Part shown: positions 8,107 to 17,552 of the stretch, one piece after another
Numbering within the stretch: position 1 is the first letter of the stretch
Layout: every line of letters begins with the position of its first letter
Source of the DNA: an uncultured Pseudomonadota bacterium
Lineage (GTDB): Bacteria; Pseudomonadota; Gammaproteobacteria; Burkholderiales; Thiobacillaceae
Direction: 5' to 3'
Assembly (NCBI GenBank): GCA_903835655.1
Contig: CAILNT010000008.1
Location: 1-64,000 of the forward strand
DNA length: 64,000 nt
Made by a program: the position numbers and the translations under genes
The notes under the pieces: model-generated
What the model saw: only the letters and a program-made list of their open reading frames with translations
Database searches by the model: none
Told to the model about the DNA's origin: nothing

Positions 8107-8727
8107 ATGAATCAGAAAATGAAACTCATCGCTTCACTGACCAGCCCGTTCGCACGCAAGGTACGCATCGTCGCGGCGGAGAAACACATCGAATACCAGC
8201 TGGTGGTGGATGTGCCCTGGGCCGCCGATACGCATGTCCCCGAATTCAACCCTCTGGGCAAGGTGCCGGTATGGGTGCTGGAAGACGGCAAGACCTTGTT
8301 CGACTCGCGCGTCATCGTCGAGTATCTCGACAGCGTCAGTCCGGTAGGCCATCTCCTGCCTCGCGAGCCGCGCCCGCGCATCGCGGTGAAGCGCTGGGAG
8401 GCGCTGGCCGATGGCGTGGCCGACGCCGCGGCATTGGTGTTCGTCGAGCGCAAACGCCCGGTCGAGCTGCAAAGCCAGGAATGGATAGACCGCCATCTCG
8501 GCAAGATCGGAGCCGGTCTTCAAGCGATGAGCGACGACCTCGGGACGCAGGTCTGGTGCACCGGGGAATACTTCAACCTGTCCGACATCGCCCTCGGCTG
8601 TAGCCTGGGTTACCTGGAGTTTCGTTTCCCCGAGATCGACTGGCGCCGCAGCCATCCCAACCTCTCCGAGATCTATGACCGGCTGATGCAGCGCCAGGCG
8701 TTCAAGGAGACCATTCCGGCGGTGTGA
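8107..8727 (+). CDS. Glutathione S-transferase family protein
   Basis: A 206-residue protein with an N-terminal thioredoxin-like domain (MKLIASLTSPFARKVRIVAA, with Ser at the place of the activating residue, then FNPLGKVPVWVLEDG with the cis-Pro and LFDSRVIVEYLD with the glutathione-binding Ser). A C-terminal all-alpha domain includes YFNLSDIALG. It resembles YibF/stringent-starvation-like GSTs of unknown substrate. The start could also be the ATG at 8119, four codons in, which matches the family better by length. About 180 bases separate it from gltX, including a short run of the dispersed CTCACCCCCAACCC type. Confidence 0.85.
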   Translation: MNQKMKLIASLTSPFARKVRIVAAEKHIEYQLVVDVPWAADTHVPEFNPLGKVPVWVLEDGKTLFDSRVIVEYLDSVSPVGHLLPREPRPRIAVKRWEALADGVADAAALVFVERKRPVELQSQEWIDRHLGKIGAGLQAMSDDLGTQVWCTGEYFNLSDIALGCSLGYLEFRFPEIDWRRSHPNLSEIYDRLMQRQAFKETIPAV

Positions 8728-8755
8728 CCTCCGCTTTCGCTGGGCCGTGGGGCGC

Positions 8756-9154
8756 TTACAGCCACATGCCATGCTGCACTTCCCGCAGCGGGATGCCGTC
8801 GCTGTCGGCCACGAACAAGCCGATCGCAAAGCTCAGCAGCGCGATGAAGATGCTGGCAAAAAATGCGGTGCGAAACCCGGAAATGGTGAAGCCGCTCACC
8901 ACGGCGGAAACCAGTTGCAGCATCAGGGCGTTGATCACCAGCAGGAAGGCCCCCAGGGTCAGCAGGGTCAGCGGCAGGGTCAGGAAGATGAGCAGCGGCC
9001 TCAGGATGGCGTTGGCAAAACCGAGCAACAGCGCGGAGACGATCAACGCGGAAGTATCCGAAAATCGCAGGCCGCTGAACACGTGGCTCGCCACCCAAAG
9101 CGATAAGGACGTGATCGCCCAGTGGAGCAGGAATGGCGTCAGATTGTCGAGCAT
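8756..9154 (-). CDS. Phage-holin-family IV membrane protein (YvlD-like)
   Basis: A 132-residue integral membrane protein with about four hydrophobic helices: the N-terminal LLHWAITSLSLWVASHVF, LIVSALLLGFANAILRPLL, a TLPLTLLTLGAFLLVINALM block and a C-terminal SIFIALLSFAIGLFVA. The NAILRPLLIFLTLPLTLLTLG pattern is the mark of the pfam04020 family, named for a phage holin but found in many bacterial chromosomes with no phage. No lysis partner is nearby, so a holin role is not supported. It is convergent with the GST gene and alone. Confidence 0.8.
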   Translation of the reverse strand: MLDNLTPFLLHWAITSLSLWVASHVFSGLRFSDTSALIVSALLLGFANAILRPLLIFLTLPLTLLTLGAFLLVINALMLQLVSAVVSGFTISGFRTAFFASIFIALLSFAIGLFVADSDGIPLREVQHGMWL

Positions 9155-9187
9155 GCGGGGCGTCCTGGTGTCTTCCGATGCGGGATC

Positions 9188-9440
9188 ATCCTTGAATCCT
9201 CAGTTGAACACACTCGAGTGTGCGTCTGGCGAGTTGCCTGGCAAGGGCGCGGAGTCGTAGCGCTTGAGCGCGTACGAATCCGGCGTACCCCGCGCGGGTA
9301 CAACGCAGCCAGGCGTCGCCTGCCGTGCAATCGGGTGCGTAGCGGGTTCACCCAAAGGGTGAGCGTGATCGAAGGCGCAAACCTTAATGTCCATGGGGCC
9401 TCACGGGGGAAATTGAACGGTCAACTGAGGAATCGAGGAT
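9188..9440. repeat. MITE-like element, copy 1
   Basis: This 253-base element is bounded by imperfect inverted ends. The left end is ATCCTTGAATCCTCAGTTGA at 9188-9207, and the right end reads TCAACTGAGGAATCGAGGAT at 9421-9440. The last 77 bases (9364-9440) match 24749-24825 at 68 of 77 positions with no gaps. The left end also matches the hairpin at 24550-24601 in the opposite orientation. The middle (about 9230-9363) is unrelated to copy 2 and includes the palindrome GTACCCCGCGCGGGTAC. A 64-codon minus-strand frame (9200-9394) crosses it but has no known domain. Nothing else is seen in the 9155-9544 gap. Confidence 0.65.
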
Positions 9441-9544
9441 CATAGCAGCGCGGGGGGGCTCGGTCGCTGCCCGTAGCCTGTGCCCGCGTCACATGTTTCG
9501 CTGCGTTATGCTTGGGCGCAGCAGTCATCGATAGGGGGCGGTTC

Positions 9545-12500
9545 ATGTTAACTCGCACTATTCTGGCCCTGTTCCTGGCCTGTCTTTGCGCGGCCCAGGC
9601 CCGTGCAGCGGGGGTCGAGGCCTTTTCCCCGCAAGGCGAGATCAAGGGCATACGTCAGGTCACGGCCCGTTTCGATGTGGATATGGTGCCACTGGGTGCC
9701 CCCGATCTGGCCGACCCCTTCCAGGTGGAGTGCCCCTCCAGGGGGTCGGGCCGTTGGCTGGATCATCGCAACTGGGCGTATGACTTCGAGCAGGATCTGC
9801 CGGCCGGCATGTCTTGCAGTTTCACTCTGAACCATGATGTCCAGGCTCTGTCTGGCGAGAAACTGGCTGCGGCAAAATTCGGTTTCTCCACGGGGGGGCC
9901 GGCGATCTTGCTGACGGCCCCCTCAGAAGGCGCGCAGATCGACGAGGATCAGGTGTTTCTGCTGGGACTCGATGCGCCGGTGCGCGAGGCCAGCATGGCC
10001 GGACGGTTCTGGTGCGTGGCGGAGGGCGTAGCCGAGAAAATTCCGGCCCTGCTGCTGAGTGGGGAGGACAAAGCCCGTGTGCTGGCGGCCAGTCAGGGCT
10101 TCTTCCAGGATTACCTCCAGATGCTGCCACTGCATCACGGCCTGCCTCTGGTCGACGTGCACTCCGGCCGCGAGGCGATGTTGCGCGCGGCAGGCAAGGC
10201 TGACGCGCCGGTGCTGGTGGCCCGTTGCGGCCGGCGACTGCCGGCGGATAAGGCAGTCAGCTTGGTCTGGGAGGCAGGCATCGCGTCCACTGGCGGTGTC
10301 GCCAGCAGTAGCGAGCAGAGGCTGGCATTTCGCACGCGTCCCGATTTCAGCGCGCGTCTACATTGCGAGAAGCTCAACCCGCGCCGTCCCTGTTTGCCGG
10401 TACTGCCTATGCGCCTGGAGTTTTCCGCACCGGTGGCGTTGAAGGCGGTGGCCGGCATTACGCTCTCCAGCGGCAAGCAGGTCTGGCGCGGCCAGGTCGA
10501 CGCCGATGACCAGAAATCCGGCTATGTCCAGTCGCTCCGATTCGCCGGGCCCTTCCCGGAAGGGGCCGATTTCGTCCTCGGCCTGCCGGCCAAATTGCTC
10601 GACCAGGATGGCCGCAGCCTGATCAACGCCCGTAGTTTCCCCCTGAAGTTGAAGACCGATCTGGCGCCGCCGCTGGCCAAGTTCGCCAGCGAGTTCGGCA
10701 TCTATGAACTCCATGTCCAGCCGGCCTTGCCGCTGACCGTGCGCTATGTCGACAGCCTCAGCCTGAGCCACAGCCAGTTCAATGCGGAGCAGTTGACCAC
10801 GCAAAATCCCGTGGAAATCATCGAGTGGATGCGGCGCATCCGGGCGATGTCCGAGAATGTTCGCGGCGAGCGCGACGAGGACAAGGGCTACACGCCGATC
10901 GTGCATTTCGGCGCGGAGGAATCGATCTTCGAGGCGCGCCACAAGATCACGACCTATGCCTTGCCCAAGCCCTTGCCGGACAAGGAGACCGAGGTCATGG
11001 GCATCCCTCTGGTCGGCGCCGGTTTTCACATCGTCGAGGTGGCCAGTCCACGCCTGGGCGCGGCCCTGATGGACAAGGCCAGGCCTTACCATGTGCGTGC
11101 CACCGCCCTGGTCACCAACCTGGCAGTGCATTTCAAACAGGGTGCCGAATCTTCCCTGGTCTGGGTAACCCGCCTGGACAGCGGCCAACCCGTGGCCGAG
11201 GCGGAGGTGGCGGTACGGGATTGCAAGAACCGGATCTATGCCCGGGGGCGCACCGACGCCGAAGGCCTGTTGCGCATCAAGGAGGCCTTGCCCCCGGAGG
11301 AAGGTCTGCCCGCTTGTCTGGAAAGATATGATCGGCAGTACTTCGTCACCGCCAGCCAGGCGGGCGATTTCAGTTTTCTCCTGTCGAACTGGGGCGAGGG
11401 GATCTCGCCCTGGCGCTTCAACCTGTATCAGTCGGCCTGGCAAGGGCCCTTCGTCGCCCACGCGGTGCTCGACCGCAGCCTGTTTCGGCCCGGCGAGGAA
11501 GTGGCGATGAAGCTGTTCGTGCGACGCAAGCAGCAGCAGGGTTTCGGCTATGTCGAGGTGTCACGCCTGGGCGATAGCCTCATCCTGCGCCACCAGGGCA
11601 GCGGAGAAGAGATCAAGGTGGCGCTGAAGTGGGATGGGCAGGGCATCGCCGAGGCGAAGTATGGCTTGCCCAAGGAGGCCAAGCAGGGCCGCTACGAGAT
11701 CCTGATTCCCTACCCGCTTCGCGGCCGTGCGCGGGAACCGCTCCATGCCGGTGAATTCCGCGTCGCCAGTTACCGTGTGCCGAGCGTGTGCGCCCGCCTG
11801 GGCGGCCCGAGTGTGGCGGTCAATCCGAGCGAGATCCGGCTCGACATGCAGGCCGAATATCTGGCGGGGGGTGCGGCCAGCCAGATGCCGGTGACACTGC
11901 GCGGTCAGTTGCAGCCTTATGCGCCCGACTTTCCCGACTACGAAGACGCCAGCTTCGCCAATGGCCGCGTCAAGGTGGGGCGGCAGGACGAACATGCCGA
12001 ATGGCTGAGCGGTGATGACGACACCGAGGAAGAAGAGTCCGCGGCAGCCACCCCGGTCGGGGTCCGGGCGCTCAAGACGCTGAAGCTGAGGCTAGACGCC
12101 AGCGGTGGCGCCCGCGCTGGCTGGCAGGATCTGCCGCGAGCCGATACGCCGCGCGAACTGCGCGCCGAAGCCGAATATCGCGACGCTAACGGCGAGACGC
12201 GCAGCGCTGCCGTGCGCGTGCCGATCTACCCCTCGCGGCTGTTGTTGGGCGTGCAACCCGATTCCTGGGTGCAAGCTCGTGCGCTGCAACGCTTCCGCAT
12301 CATCGCCCTGGATACGGCTGGCCATCCCCAGGGCGGCGTGGCGGTGCAGGGCCGCTTGTACCAGCGCAACTGGTATTCCTACCGCAAGCGGGTGATCGGT
12401 GGCTTCTACGCCTACGCGCACGGCGCCGAGATCCAGGCCCTGGCCGAGACTTGCGCGGGCCGCACCGATGCGCGCGGGTTGTTCTTCTGCGAGACCCATG

Positions 12501-15346
12501 CCACGGCGAGCGGCAGTTTGATCTTCGAAGCCGAGTCGCACGACGAACAGAACAATCCCAGTTACGCCCAGCGCGATTTCTGGGTACCCCAGGGCGATGG
12601 CTGGGTCGATGCTTCCGATAGCGACCGCATGGATCTGATCCCGGAGCGTCGCCATTACGAGATCGGCGAGCGGGCCCGCTTTCGTCTGCGCATGCCTTTT
12701 CCCGTCGCCCGCGTGCTGGTCAGCGTGGAGCGCGAGGGCGTGCTCGACGCCTGGGTCGCCGAGGTCAGGCGCGAGGACCCCGTGATCGAGGTGCCGATCA
12801 AGCCGGAGTACGGCCCCAATATCTTCGTCAGTGCGCTGGCCGTGCGCGGCCGCGTGGGCGACGTGCGGCCGACCGCTATGGTCGACCTGGGCAAGCCGGC
12901 ATTTCGCATGGGTATGGCCGAGATCCAGGTGGGCTGGTCGGGTTATGCGCTCAAGGTCAAACTGGAGACGGATAAGCCTGGTTACCACACACGCGAGAAA
13001 GTCAGGGTGAAGGTGCAGGTGCGCCGCCCCGATGGGGGCCTGCCCGGCAAGAATGCCGAAATCGCGCTGGTGGCGGTGGACGAAGGCCTGCTCGAACTCG
13101 CCCCCAATCCGAGTTGGAAACTGCTCGACGCCATGATGCAGCGGCGCGGCATCGCCGTGACCACCAGCACCGCACAGATGCAGGTGGTGGGCAAACGCCA
13201 TTTCGGCCGCAAGGCGGTGGCGGCCGGCGGAGGAGGGGGGGCGGGCGGTCCGGTGCGGGAGTTGTTCGATACGCGCATCTTCTGGCGGGCGCGGGTCAAA
13301 CTCGATGAGCAGGGCGAAGCCCAGGTCGAGGTGCCGCTCAATGACAGCCTCACCCGTTTTCGCATCGTCGCCGTGGCCAATGCCAGCGTCAGCCGTTTCG
13401 GCAGCGGCCAGACCGAGGTCGCGGTCACCCAGGACCTGCAAATCCTCTCCGGCGCAGCCCCCCTGGTGCGCGAGGGCGATCGCCTCAAGGTCTATTTCAC
13501 GCTGCGCAACGGCAGCGACCGGGCGATGGACGTGGATCTGGCCGCTCGCCTCAACGGCCAGGACTACTCCAGTCCATCGCCCGGTCGTACCAAGCTGGAC
13601 CCGGCTACCTCGGGGGGCGGGGTGGCAGAGGGGCTGCAATCCGCGCGCGGCCTGCACCTGGAACCGGGCCAGGGCCGCGAACTCGCGTTGCCGCTGGAAG
13701 TCCCGTTCGGTGTCGAACTTCTCGACTGGGAACTCGCCGCCAGCGAGCGCGGAGGTGCTGCGACCGACCGCCTGCATATCCGCCAGCAGGTGCTGGCCGC
13801 CGTGCCGGTGCGCACCTTCCAGGCAAGCATGATGCAATTGGCCGAGCCGCTCGATGTACCGGTGCAGCGCCCGGCGTATGCCGTTCCCGGGCGCGGCGGC
13901 ATCGGTCTGAAGTTTCAGGCCAGCCTGGCCGGCGATCTGGCGGGCGTGCGCGAGTTCATGGATTACTATCCCTGGACCTGCCTGGAGCAGCAGGCCTCCA
14001 AGGCCGTCGCGCGCGCGGATGCCGCGGGCTGGCGCAGCCTCGCCGCCAGCCTGCCGGCTTATCTGGATGCCGATGGCCTGGCCAAATTCTGGCCCGGTCT
14101 GCGCGAAGGCAGCGACAGCCTCACCGCCTATTTGCTGGCGGTCAGCGCAGAGGCCGGGCTTGAGATTCCCGAGGCCAGTCGCACCCGCATGAGCGAGGGT
14201 CTGAAGGGCTTCATCGAAGGCCGCGTGCTGCGCGACTCCGCCCTCAAAACCGCCGACCTGGCGGTACGCAAACTGGCCGCCATGGATGCGCTCTCGCGCT
14301 ACGCCGACAGCGAAATTCAGCCCGGCTGGCTGGAGAGTTTCGACTTGACCCCCAACCTGTGGCCCACCTCCGCCGTCATCGACTGGATCGACGTGCTGGC
14401 GCGCACCCCGAAGTTGCCGGAACGCGATCGGCGCTTGCAGGAAGCCCGCGGCATCGTCCGCGCCCGGCTCAATTTTTCCGGCACGACGATGGGCTTTTCC
14501 GGCGAGCGCCGCGACGACTGGTGGTGGCTGATGGTGAACGGCGACAGCAACGCCAACCGCATGATTCTGGCGGCGTTGGGTGATGCGGACTGGTCGGCGG
14601 CCGACCTGGGGCGGCTCATGCGTGGCTCGCTGGCGCGCCAGCAACACGGTTCCTGGAACACCACCGTGGCCAACGCCTGGGGCGTGCTGGCCGCCAGGCG
14701 TTACTCGGAAAAGCTGGAAAGCGTCGCCGTCAGTGGCGTCACCCTGGCCCGCCTGGGCGAACGCGACTACCAGCAGGACTGGAACAAGTCGAATGGCAGC
14801 ACCGGCCTGCTGCCCTGGCCGGACGGACCGCAGAGGCTCAGACTCAGCCATCAGGGGCAGGGCCGGCCGTGGCTGACGCTGGCGAGCCAGGCCGCCATTG
14901 CGCTGGCGGCGCCGCAGAACGCGGGTTACCGCATCCTGCGCGTGGTGACGCCCGTCGAGCAGCGCGAGGCCGGCGTGTGGCACCGCGGCGACGTGCTGCG
15001 CGTGACGTTGACCGTGGACGCCCAGACCGATATGGGCTGGGTGGCTCTGCTCGATCCCGTTCCGGCGGGCGCCACCATTCTGGGGACGGGCCTGGGTGGC
15101 GATTCCACCTTGCTGGCTCAAGGCGAGAAGCGCCAGGGCTGGGTGTATCCAGCCTACGAGGAACGCAGCCACGACAGCTTTCGCGCCTATTACCGCTTCG
15201 TGCCCAAGGGCCGGTTCACGGTCGAATACACTTTGCGCCTCAACAACGAAGGCCGTTTCCATCTGCCCCCCGCGCGGGTCGAAGCCATGTACGCGCCGGA
15301 ATTGTTTGGCGAAACACCCCTGGAGGCGATGGAAGTGCAACCTTGA
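9545..15346 (+). CDS. yfaS: Alpha-2-macroglobulin family protein (YfaS-like), periplasmic
   Basis: A 1933-residue bacterial alpha-2-macroglobulin, thought to trap proteases that breach the outer membrane. A signal peptide (MLTRTILALFLACLCAAQAR) leads into a series of MG and BRD-like beta domains. Near 1218-1233 a Gly-rich linker (AAGGGGGAGG) precedes the A2M core. The thioester motif is intact as C1479-LEQ in YYPWTCLEQQA, followed by the alpha-alpha toroid, so covalent capture is possible. ATG 9545 is chosen because the signal peptide starts there; an earlier frame start at 9512 would add eleven unlikely residues. The PBP1C gene follows six bases after the stop, the usual pairing with a peptidoglycan repair enzyme. 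There is no lipobox Cys after the signal, so it may be soluble. Confidence 0.93.
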   Translation: MLTRTILALFLACLCAAQARAAGVEAFSPQGEIKGIRQVTARFDVDMVPLGAPDLADPFQVECPSRGSGRWLDHRNWAYDFEQDLPAGMSCSFTLNHDVQALSGEKLAAAKFGFSTGGPAILLTAPSEGAQIDEDQVFLLGLDAPVREASMAGRFWCVAEGVAEKIPALLLSGEDKARVLAASQGFFQDYLQMLPLHHGLPLVDVHSGREAMLRAAGKADAPVLVARCGRRLPADKAVSLVWEAGIASTGGVASSSEQRLAFRTRPDFSARLHCEKLNPRRPCLPVLPMRLEFSAPVALKAVAGITLSSGKQVWRGQVDADDQKSGYVQSLRFAGPFPEGADFVLGLPAKLLDQDGRSLINARSFPLKLKTDLAPPLAKFASEFGIYELHVQPALPLTVRYVDSLSLSHSQFNAEQLTTQNPVEIIEWMRRIRAMSENVRGERDEDKGYTPIVHFGAEESIFEARHKITTYALPKPLPDKETEVMGIPLVGAGFHIVEVASPRLGAALMDKARPYHVRATALVTNLAVHFKQGAESSLVWVTRLDSGQPVAEAEVAVRDCKNRIYARGRTDAEGLLRIKEALPPEEGLPACLERYDRQYFVTASQAGDFSFLLSNWGEGISPWRFNLYQSAWQGPFVAHAVLDRSLFRPGEEVAMKLFVRRKQQQGFGYVEVSRLGDSLILRHQGSGEEIKVALKWDGQGIAEAKYGLPKEAKQGRYEILIPYPLRGRAREPLHAGEFRVASYRVPSVCARLGGPSVAVNPSEIRLDMQAEYLAGGAASQMPVTLRGQLQPYAPDFPDYEDASFANGRVKVGRQDEHAEWLSGDDDTEEEESAAATPVGVRALKTLKLRLDASGGARAGWQDLPRADTPRELRAEAEYRDANGETRSAAVRVPIYPSRLLLGVQPDSWVQARALQRFRIIALDTAGHPQGGVAVQGRLYQRNWYSYRKRVIGGFYAYAHGAEIQALAETCAGRTDARGLFFCETHATASGSLIFEAESHDEQNNPSYAQRDFWVPQGDGWVDASDSDRMDLIPERRHYEIGERARFRLRMPFPVARVLVSVEREGVLDAWVAEVRREDPVIEVPIKPEYGPNIFVSALAVRGRVGDVRPTAMVDLGKPAFRMGMAEIQVGWSGYALKVKLETDKPGYHTREKVRVKVQVRRPDGGLPGKNAEIALVAVDEGLLELAPNPSWKLLDAMMQRRGIAVTTSTAQMQVVGKRHFGRKAVAAGGGGGAGGPVRELFDTRIFWRARVKLDEQGEAQVEVPLNDSLTRFRIVAVANASVSRFGSGQTEVAVTQDLQILSGAAPLVREGDRLKVYFTLRNGSDRAMDVDLAARLNGQDYSSPSPGRTKLDPATSGGGVAEGLQSARGLHLEPGQGRELALPLEVPFGVELLDWELAASERGGAATDRLHIRQQVLAAVPVRTFQASMMQLAEPLDVPVQRPAYAVPGRGGIGLKFQASLAGDLAGVREFMDYYPWTCLEQQASKAVARADAAGWRSLAASLPAYLDADGLAKFWPGLREGSDSLTAYLLAVSAEAGLEIPEASRTRMSEGLKGFIEGRVLRDSALKTADLAVRKLAAMDALSRYADSEIQPGWLESFDLTPNLWPTSAVIDWIDVLARTPKLPERDRRLQEARGIVRARLNFSGTTMGFSGERRDDWWWLMVNGDSNANRMILAALGDADWSAADLGRLMRGSLARQQHGSWNTTVANAWGVLAARRYSEKLESVAVSGVTLARLGERDYQQDWNKSNGSTGLLPWPDGPQRLRLSHQGQGRPWLTLASQAAIALAAPQNAGYRILRVVTPVEQREAGVWHRGDVLRVTLTVDAQTDMGWVALLDPVPAGATILGTGLGGDSTLLAQGEKRQGWVYPAYEERSHDSFRAYYRFVPKGRFTVEYTLRLNNEGRFHLPPARVEAMYAPELFGETPLEAMEVQP

Positions 15347-15351
15347 AGCCG

Positions 15352-17457
15352 ATGACGCGCTTCTCCATCCTCTTGATCCTGCTGCTGGCGCAGCAGGTGC
15401 AGGCCGCCTTGCCAGGCTTCGCCCTGGTACGTGCCGCCCACATTTCTTCCGAGGCCTGGGTGCTCGACCGCCACGATCGCCTGCTGCAAAGCGTGCGCGT
15501 GGACAAGGCGCATCGGCGGCTGCCCTGGGTGAGCCTGGCCGATCTTTCTCCGGCCATGATCGCCGCGCTCATCGCCTCCGAAGACCGGCGTTTCATGAGC
15601 CATGCCGGGGTCGACTGGAAGGCGATGGTCGGCGCCATCTGGACCAATCTGGTCGAACACCGACAGCGTGGCGCCTCGACCTTGACCATGCAACTGGTCG
15701 GGCTGATCGACCCCAGCCTGCGACGCGACGCCGAGGGTCGCAGCCTGAATCAGAAATGGCGCCAGATCGGTGCTGCGCGCGAGCTGGAAAAACATTGGAG
15801 CAAGGAACAGATCCTGGAGGCCTACCTCAACCTGGCGAATTTTCGCGGTGAACTGGCCGGGATCGCCACCGCTGCGCGCGGCCTGTTCGGCAAACACCCG
15901 TCCGGGCTCGACCGGGCCGAGGCCAGCGTGCTGGCCGCCTTGCTGCGCGGCCCCAACGCGAAGCCGCAGGTGGTCGCCAAGCGGGCCTGCGGCGTGGCGC
16001 AGCGGATCGGCCGGGTGGATTGCCGGTTCGTATCCAGCCTCGCCCTGTCGGCACTGAACCGGGCTCCGCGTCTGGAACCGGCAAGGCAATTCGCGCCGCA
16101 TCTGGCCAGGCGCTTGAACCTGGCGCCAGGGCAAAGCTTGCGCACCAGCCTGGACGCCGACTTGCAAGCCTTCGTGCTCGATACCCTCAAGCGCCAGTTG
16201 ATCGAGTTGCGTGACCGCCAGGTCGAGGATGCTGCGGCGCTGGTGCTGGATAACGCCAGCGGCGAAGTGCTGGCCTGGGTGGGTTCCAGCGCCGCTACCT
16301 CCGAGGCCGCCGAAGTGGACGGCGTCACCGCAGCGCGCCTGCCGGGCTCCACCCTGAAGCCGTTCCTCTATGGTCTGGCTATCGAGCGCGGCCTGCTCAC
16401 CGCCGCTTCGCCCCTGGAAGACAGCCCACTGGCGCTGGACACACCGGCCGGGCTCTACGTGCCGCAGGACTACGAACGCGACTTCAAGGGTTGGGTCAGT
16501 GTGCGTACGGCGCTCGGCGCATCGCTCAATGTGCCGGCGGTGCGCACCTTGTTGCTGCTGGGCGTGGAACGCTTTCATGCCGGACTCAGACGCATGGGCT
16601 TGAATAGCCTCAGCCATGACGGCGATTTCTACGGCTATGCGCTGGCCCTGGGTGGGGGTGAAGTCACCCTGCTGGAACTCGCCAATGCCTATCGCAGCCT
16701 CGCCAACGGCGGTGTCCTGAGGCCGGTCGTACTGATCCCGTCCGCAAAGGGCCACGCTGGCGGGCGCGTCCTGTCGCGGGCCAGCGCCTACATCATCGGC
16801 GACATCCTGGCCGACAAATCCGCCCGCGGCCTCACGTTCGGCATGTCGAGTCCGTTGGAAACCCTGGGCTGGGCCGCCGTCAAGACCGGCACCAGCAAGG
16901 ACATGCGCGACAACTGGTGCCTGGGCTACACCGATCGCTACACGGTCGGCGTCTGGGTGGGCAACGCCTCCGGCACGCCGATGCGCGATGTCTCCGGGGT
17001 GAGTGGCGCCGCGCCGATCTGGCAAGCGGTGATGGACCGCCTGCAAATCGGTCGACCCAGCAAAGCGCCGAAGTCGCCGCCCGGCTTGGAAAGCCGGATT
17101 GTGCGGTTCGAGCCGGCCATCGAACCGGAACGGCGCGAACTGTTCCTGGCCGGCACAGCGCAGGATCGCGTCGTCATGCCGCGCAGCGAAACCCTGCCGC
17201 CGCGTATCGAAGGCCCCGGCAACGGCGCCATCCTGGCACGCGACCCTGACATCCCGGGCGAACGCCAGAAAGCCCATTTCAGCATCGCAGACGGCGGCCG
17301 TGGGCTGATCTGGCAGGTCGACGGAAAGCCAGCGGACCCTGCCTGGCTGGATGCCGACGGCAGCCTGCTCTGGCCGCTCGTTCCCGGGGCGCATCGCATC
17401 AGCCTGAGCACGGTCGATGGCCAAACCGTCGCCGCGATGTTGGTGACGGTGAAATAG
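15352..17457 (+). CDS. pbpC: Penicillin-binding protein 1C
   Basis: A 701-residue bifunctional peptidoglycan synthase. An N-terminal membrane or signal helix (TRFSILLILLLAQQVQA) is followed by a GT51 transglycosylase domain with SEDRRFMSHAGVDW and RGASTLTMQL, then a transpeptidase domain with the nucleophile S333 in STLK, ASLN and KTGTS motifs, and a C-terminal BiPBP_C beta domain. The typical DNWCLGYTDRYTVGVWVGN block is intact. It overlaps or abuts the macroglobulin gene: a TTG at 15343 overlaps its stop, but ATG 15352 is preferred. The pair is thought to act together, with the macroglobulin holding proteases while PBP1C repairs the wall. Confidence 0.93.
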   Translation: MTRFSILLILLLAQQVQAALPGFALVRAAHISSEAWVLDRHDRLLQSVRVDKAHRRLPWVSLADLSPAMIAALIASEDRRFMSHAGVDWKAMVGAIWTNLVEHRQRGASTLTMQLVGLIDPSLRRDAEGRSLNQKWRQIGAARELEKHWSKEQILEAYLNLANFRGELAGIATAARGLFGKHPSGLDRAEASVLAALLRGPNAKPQVVAKRACGVAQRIGRVDCRFVSSLALSALNRAPRLEPARQFAPHLARRLNLAPGQSLRTSLDADLQAFVLDTLKRQLIELRDRQVEDAAALVLDNASGEVLAWVGSSAATSEAAEVDGVTAARLPGSTLKPFLYGLAIERGLLTAASPLEDSPLALDTPAGLYVPQDYERDFKGWVSVRTALGASLNVPAVRTLLLLGVERFHAGLRRMGLNSLSHDGDFYGYALALGGGEVTLLELANAYRSLANGGVLRPVVLIPSAKGHAGGRVLSRASAYIIGDILADKSARGLTFGMSSPLETLGWAAVKTGTSKDMRDNWCLGYTDRYTVGVWVGNASGTPMRDVSGVSGAAPIWQAVMDRLQIGRPSKAPKSPPGLESRIVRFEPAIEPERRELFLAGTAQDRVVMPRSETLPPRIEGPGNGAILARDPDIPGERQKAHFSIADGGRGLIWQVDGKPADPAWLDADGSLLWPLVPGAHRISLSTVDGQTVAAMLVTVK

Positions 17458-17494
17458 CGGCCCCGCGCGAGGATGCCGCGCCCACAGGACGTCA

Positions 17495-17522
17495 CTTCCA
17501 CTGGACGGGAGGCGGTTATAAT
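17495..17522 (+). promoter_or_regulatory. Candidate sigma-70 promoter of prfB
   Basis: A perfect -10 box TATAAT at 17517-17522 is preceded after 16 bases by CTTCCA, a weak -35. Transcription would begin near 17529, about 24 bases ahead of the prfB start codon. Such an exact -10 in GC-rich DNA directly upstream of a housekeeping gene is persuasive, although the -35 is poor. Confidence 0.5.
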
Positions 17523-17552
17523 CGTCGGCTATTTTTGCATGTTGGACCACGC

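Noticed and set aside
8756-9154. Part of a prophage lysis cassette, from the holin-type family name
   Set aside because: No endolysin or other phage genes are nearby and the family is common in non-phage chromosomal contexts.
12092-15340. A 1082-codon open frame on the minus strand opposite yfaS
   Set aside because: It mirrors the yfaS codons in GC-rich DNA, has no start context or domain, and its composition (His, Gln, Arg-rich) is that of an antisense shadow.
15190-17550. A 786-codon minus-strand open frame opposite pbpC
   Set aside because: Shadow of pbpC and the end of yfaS, with the same antisense composition and no recognisable motifs.
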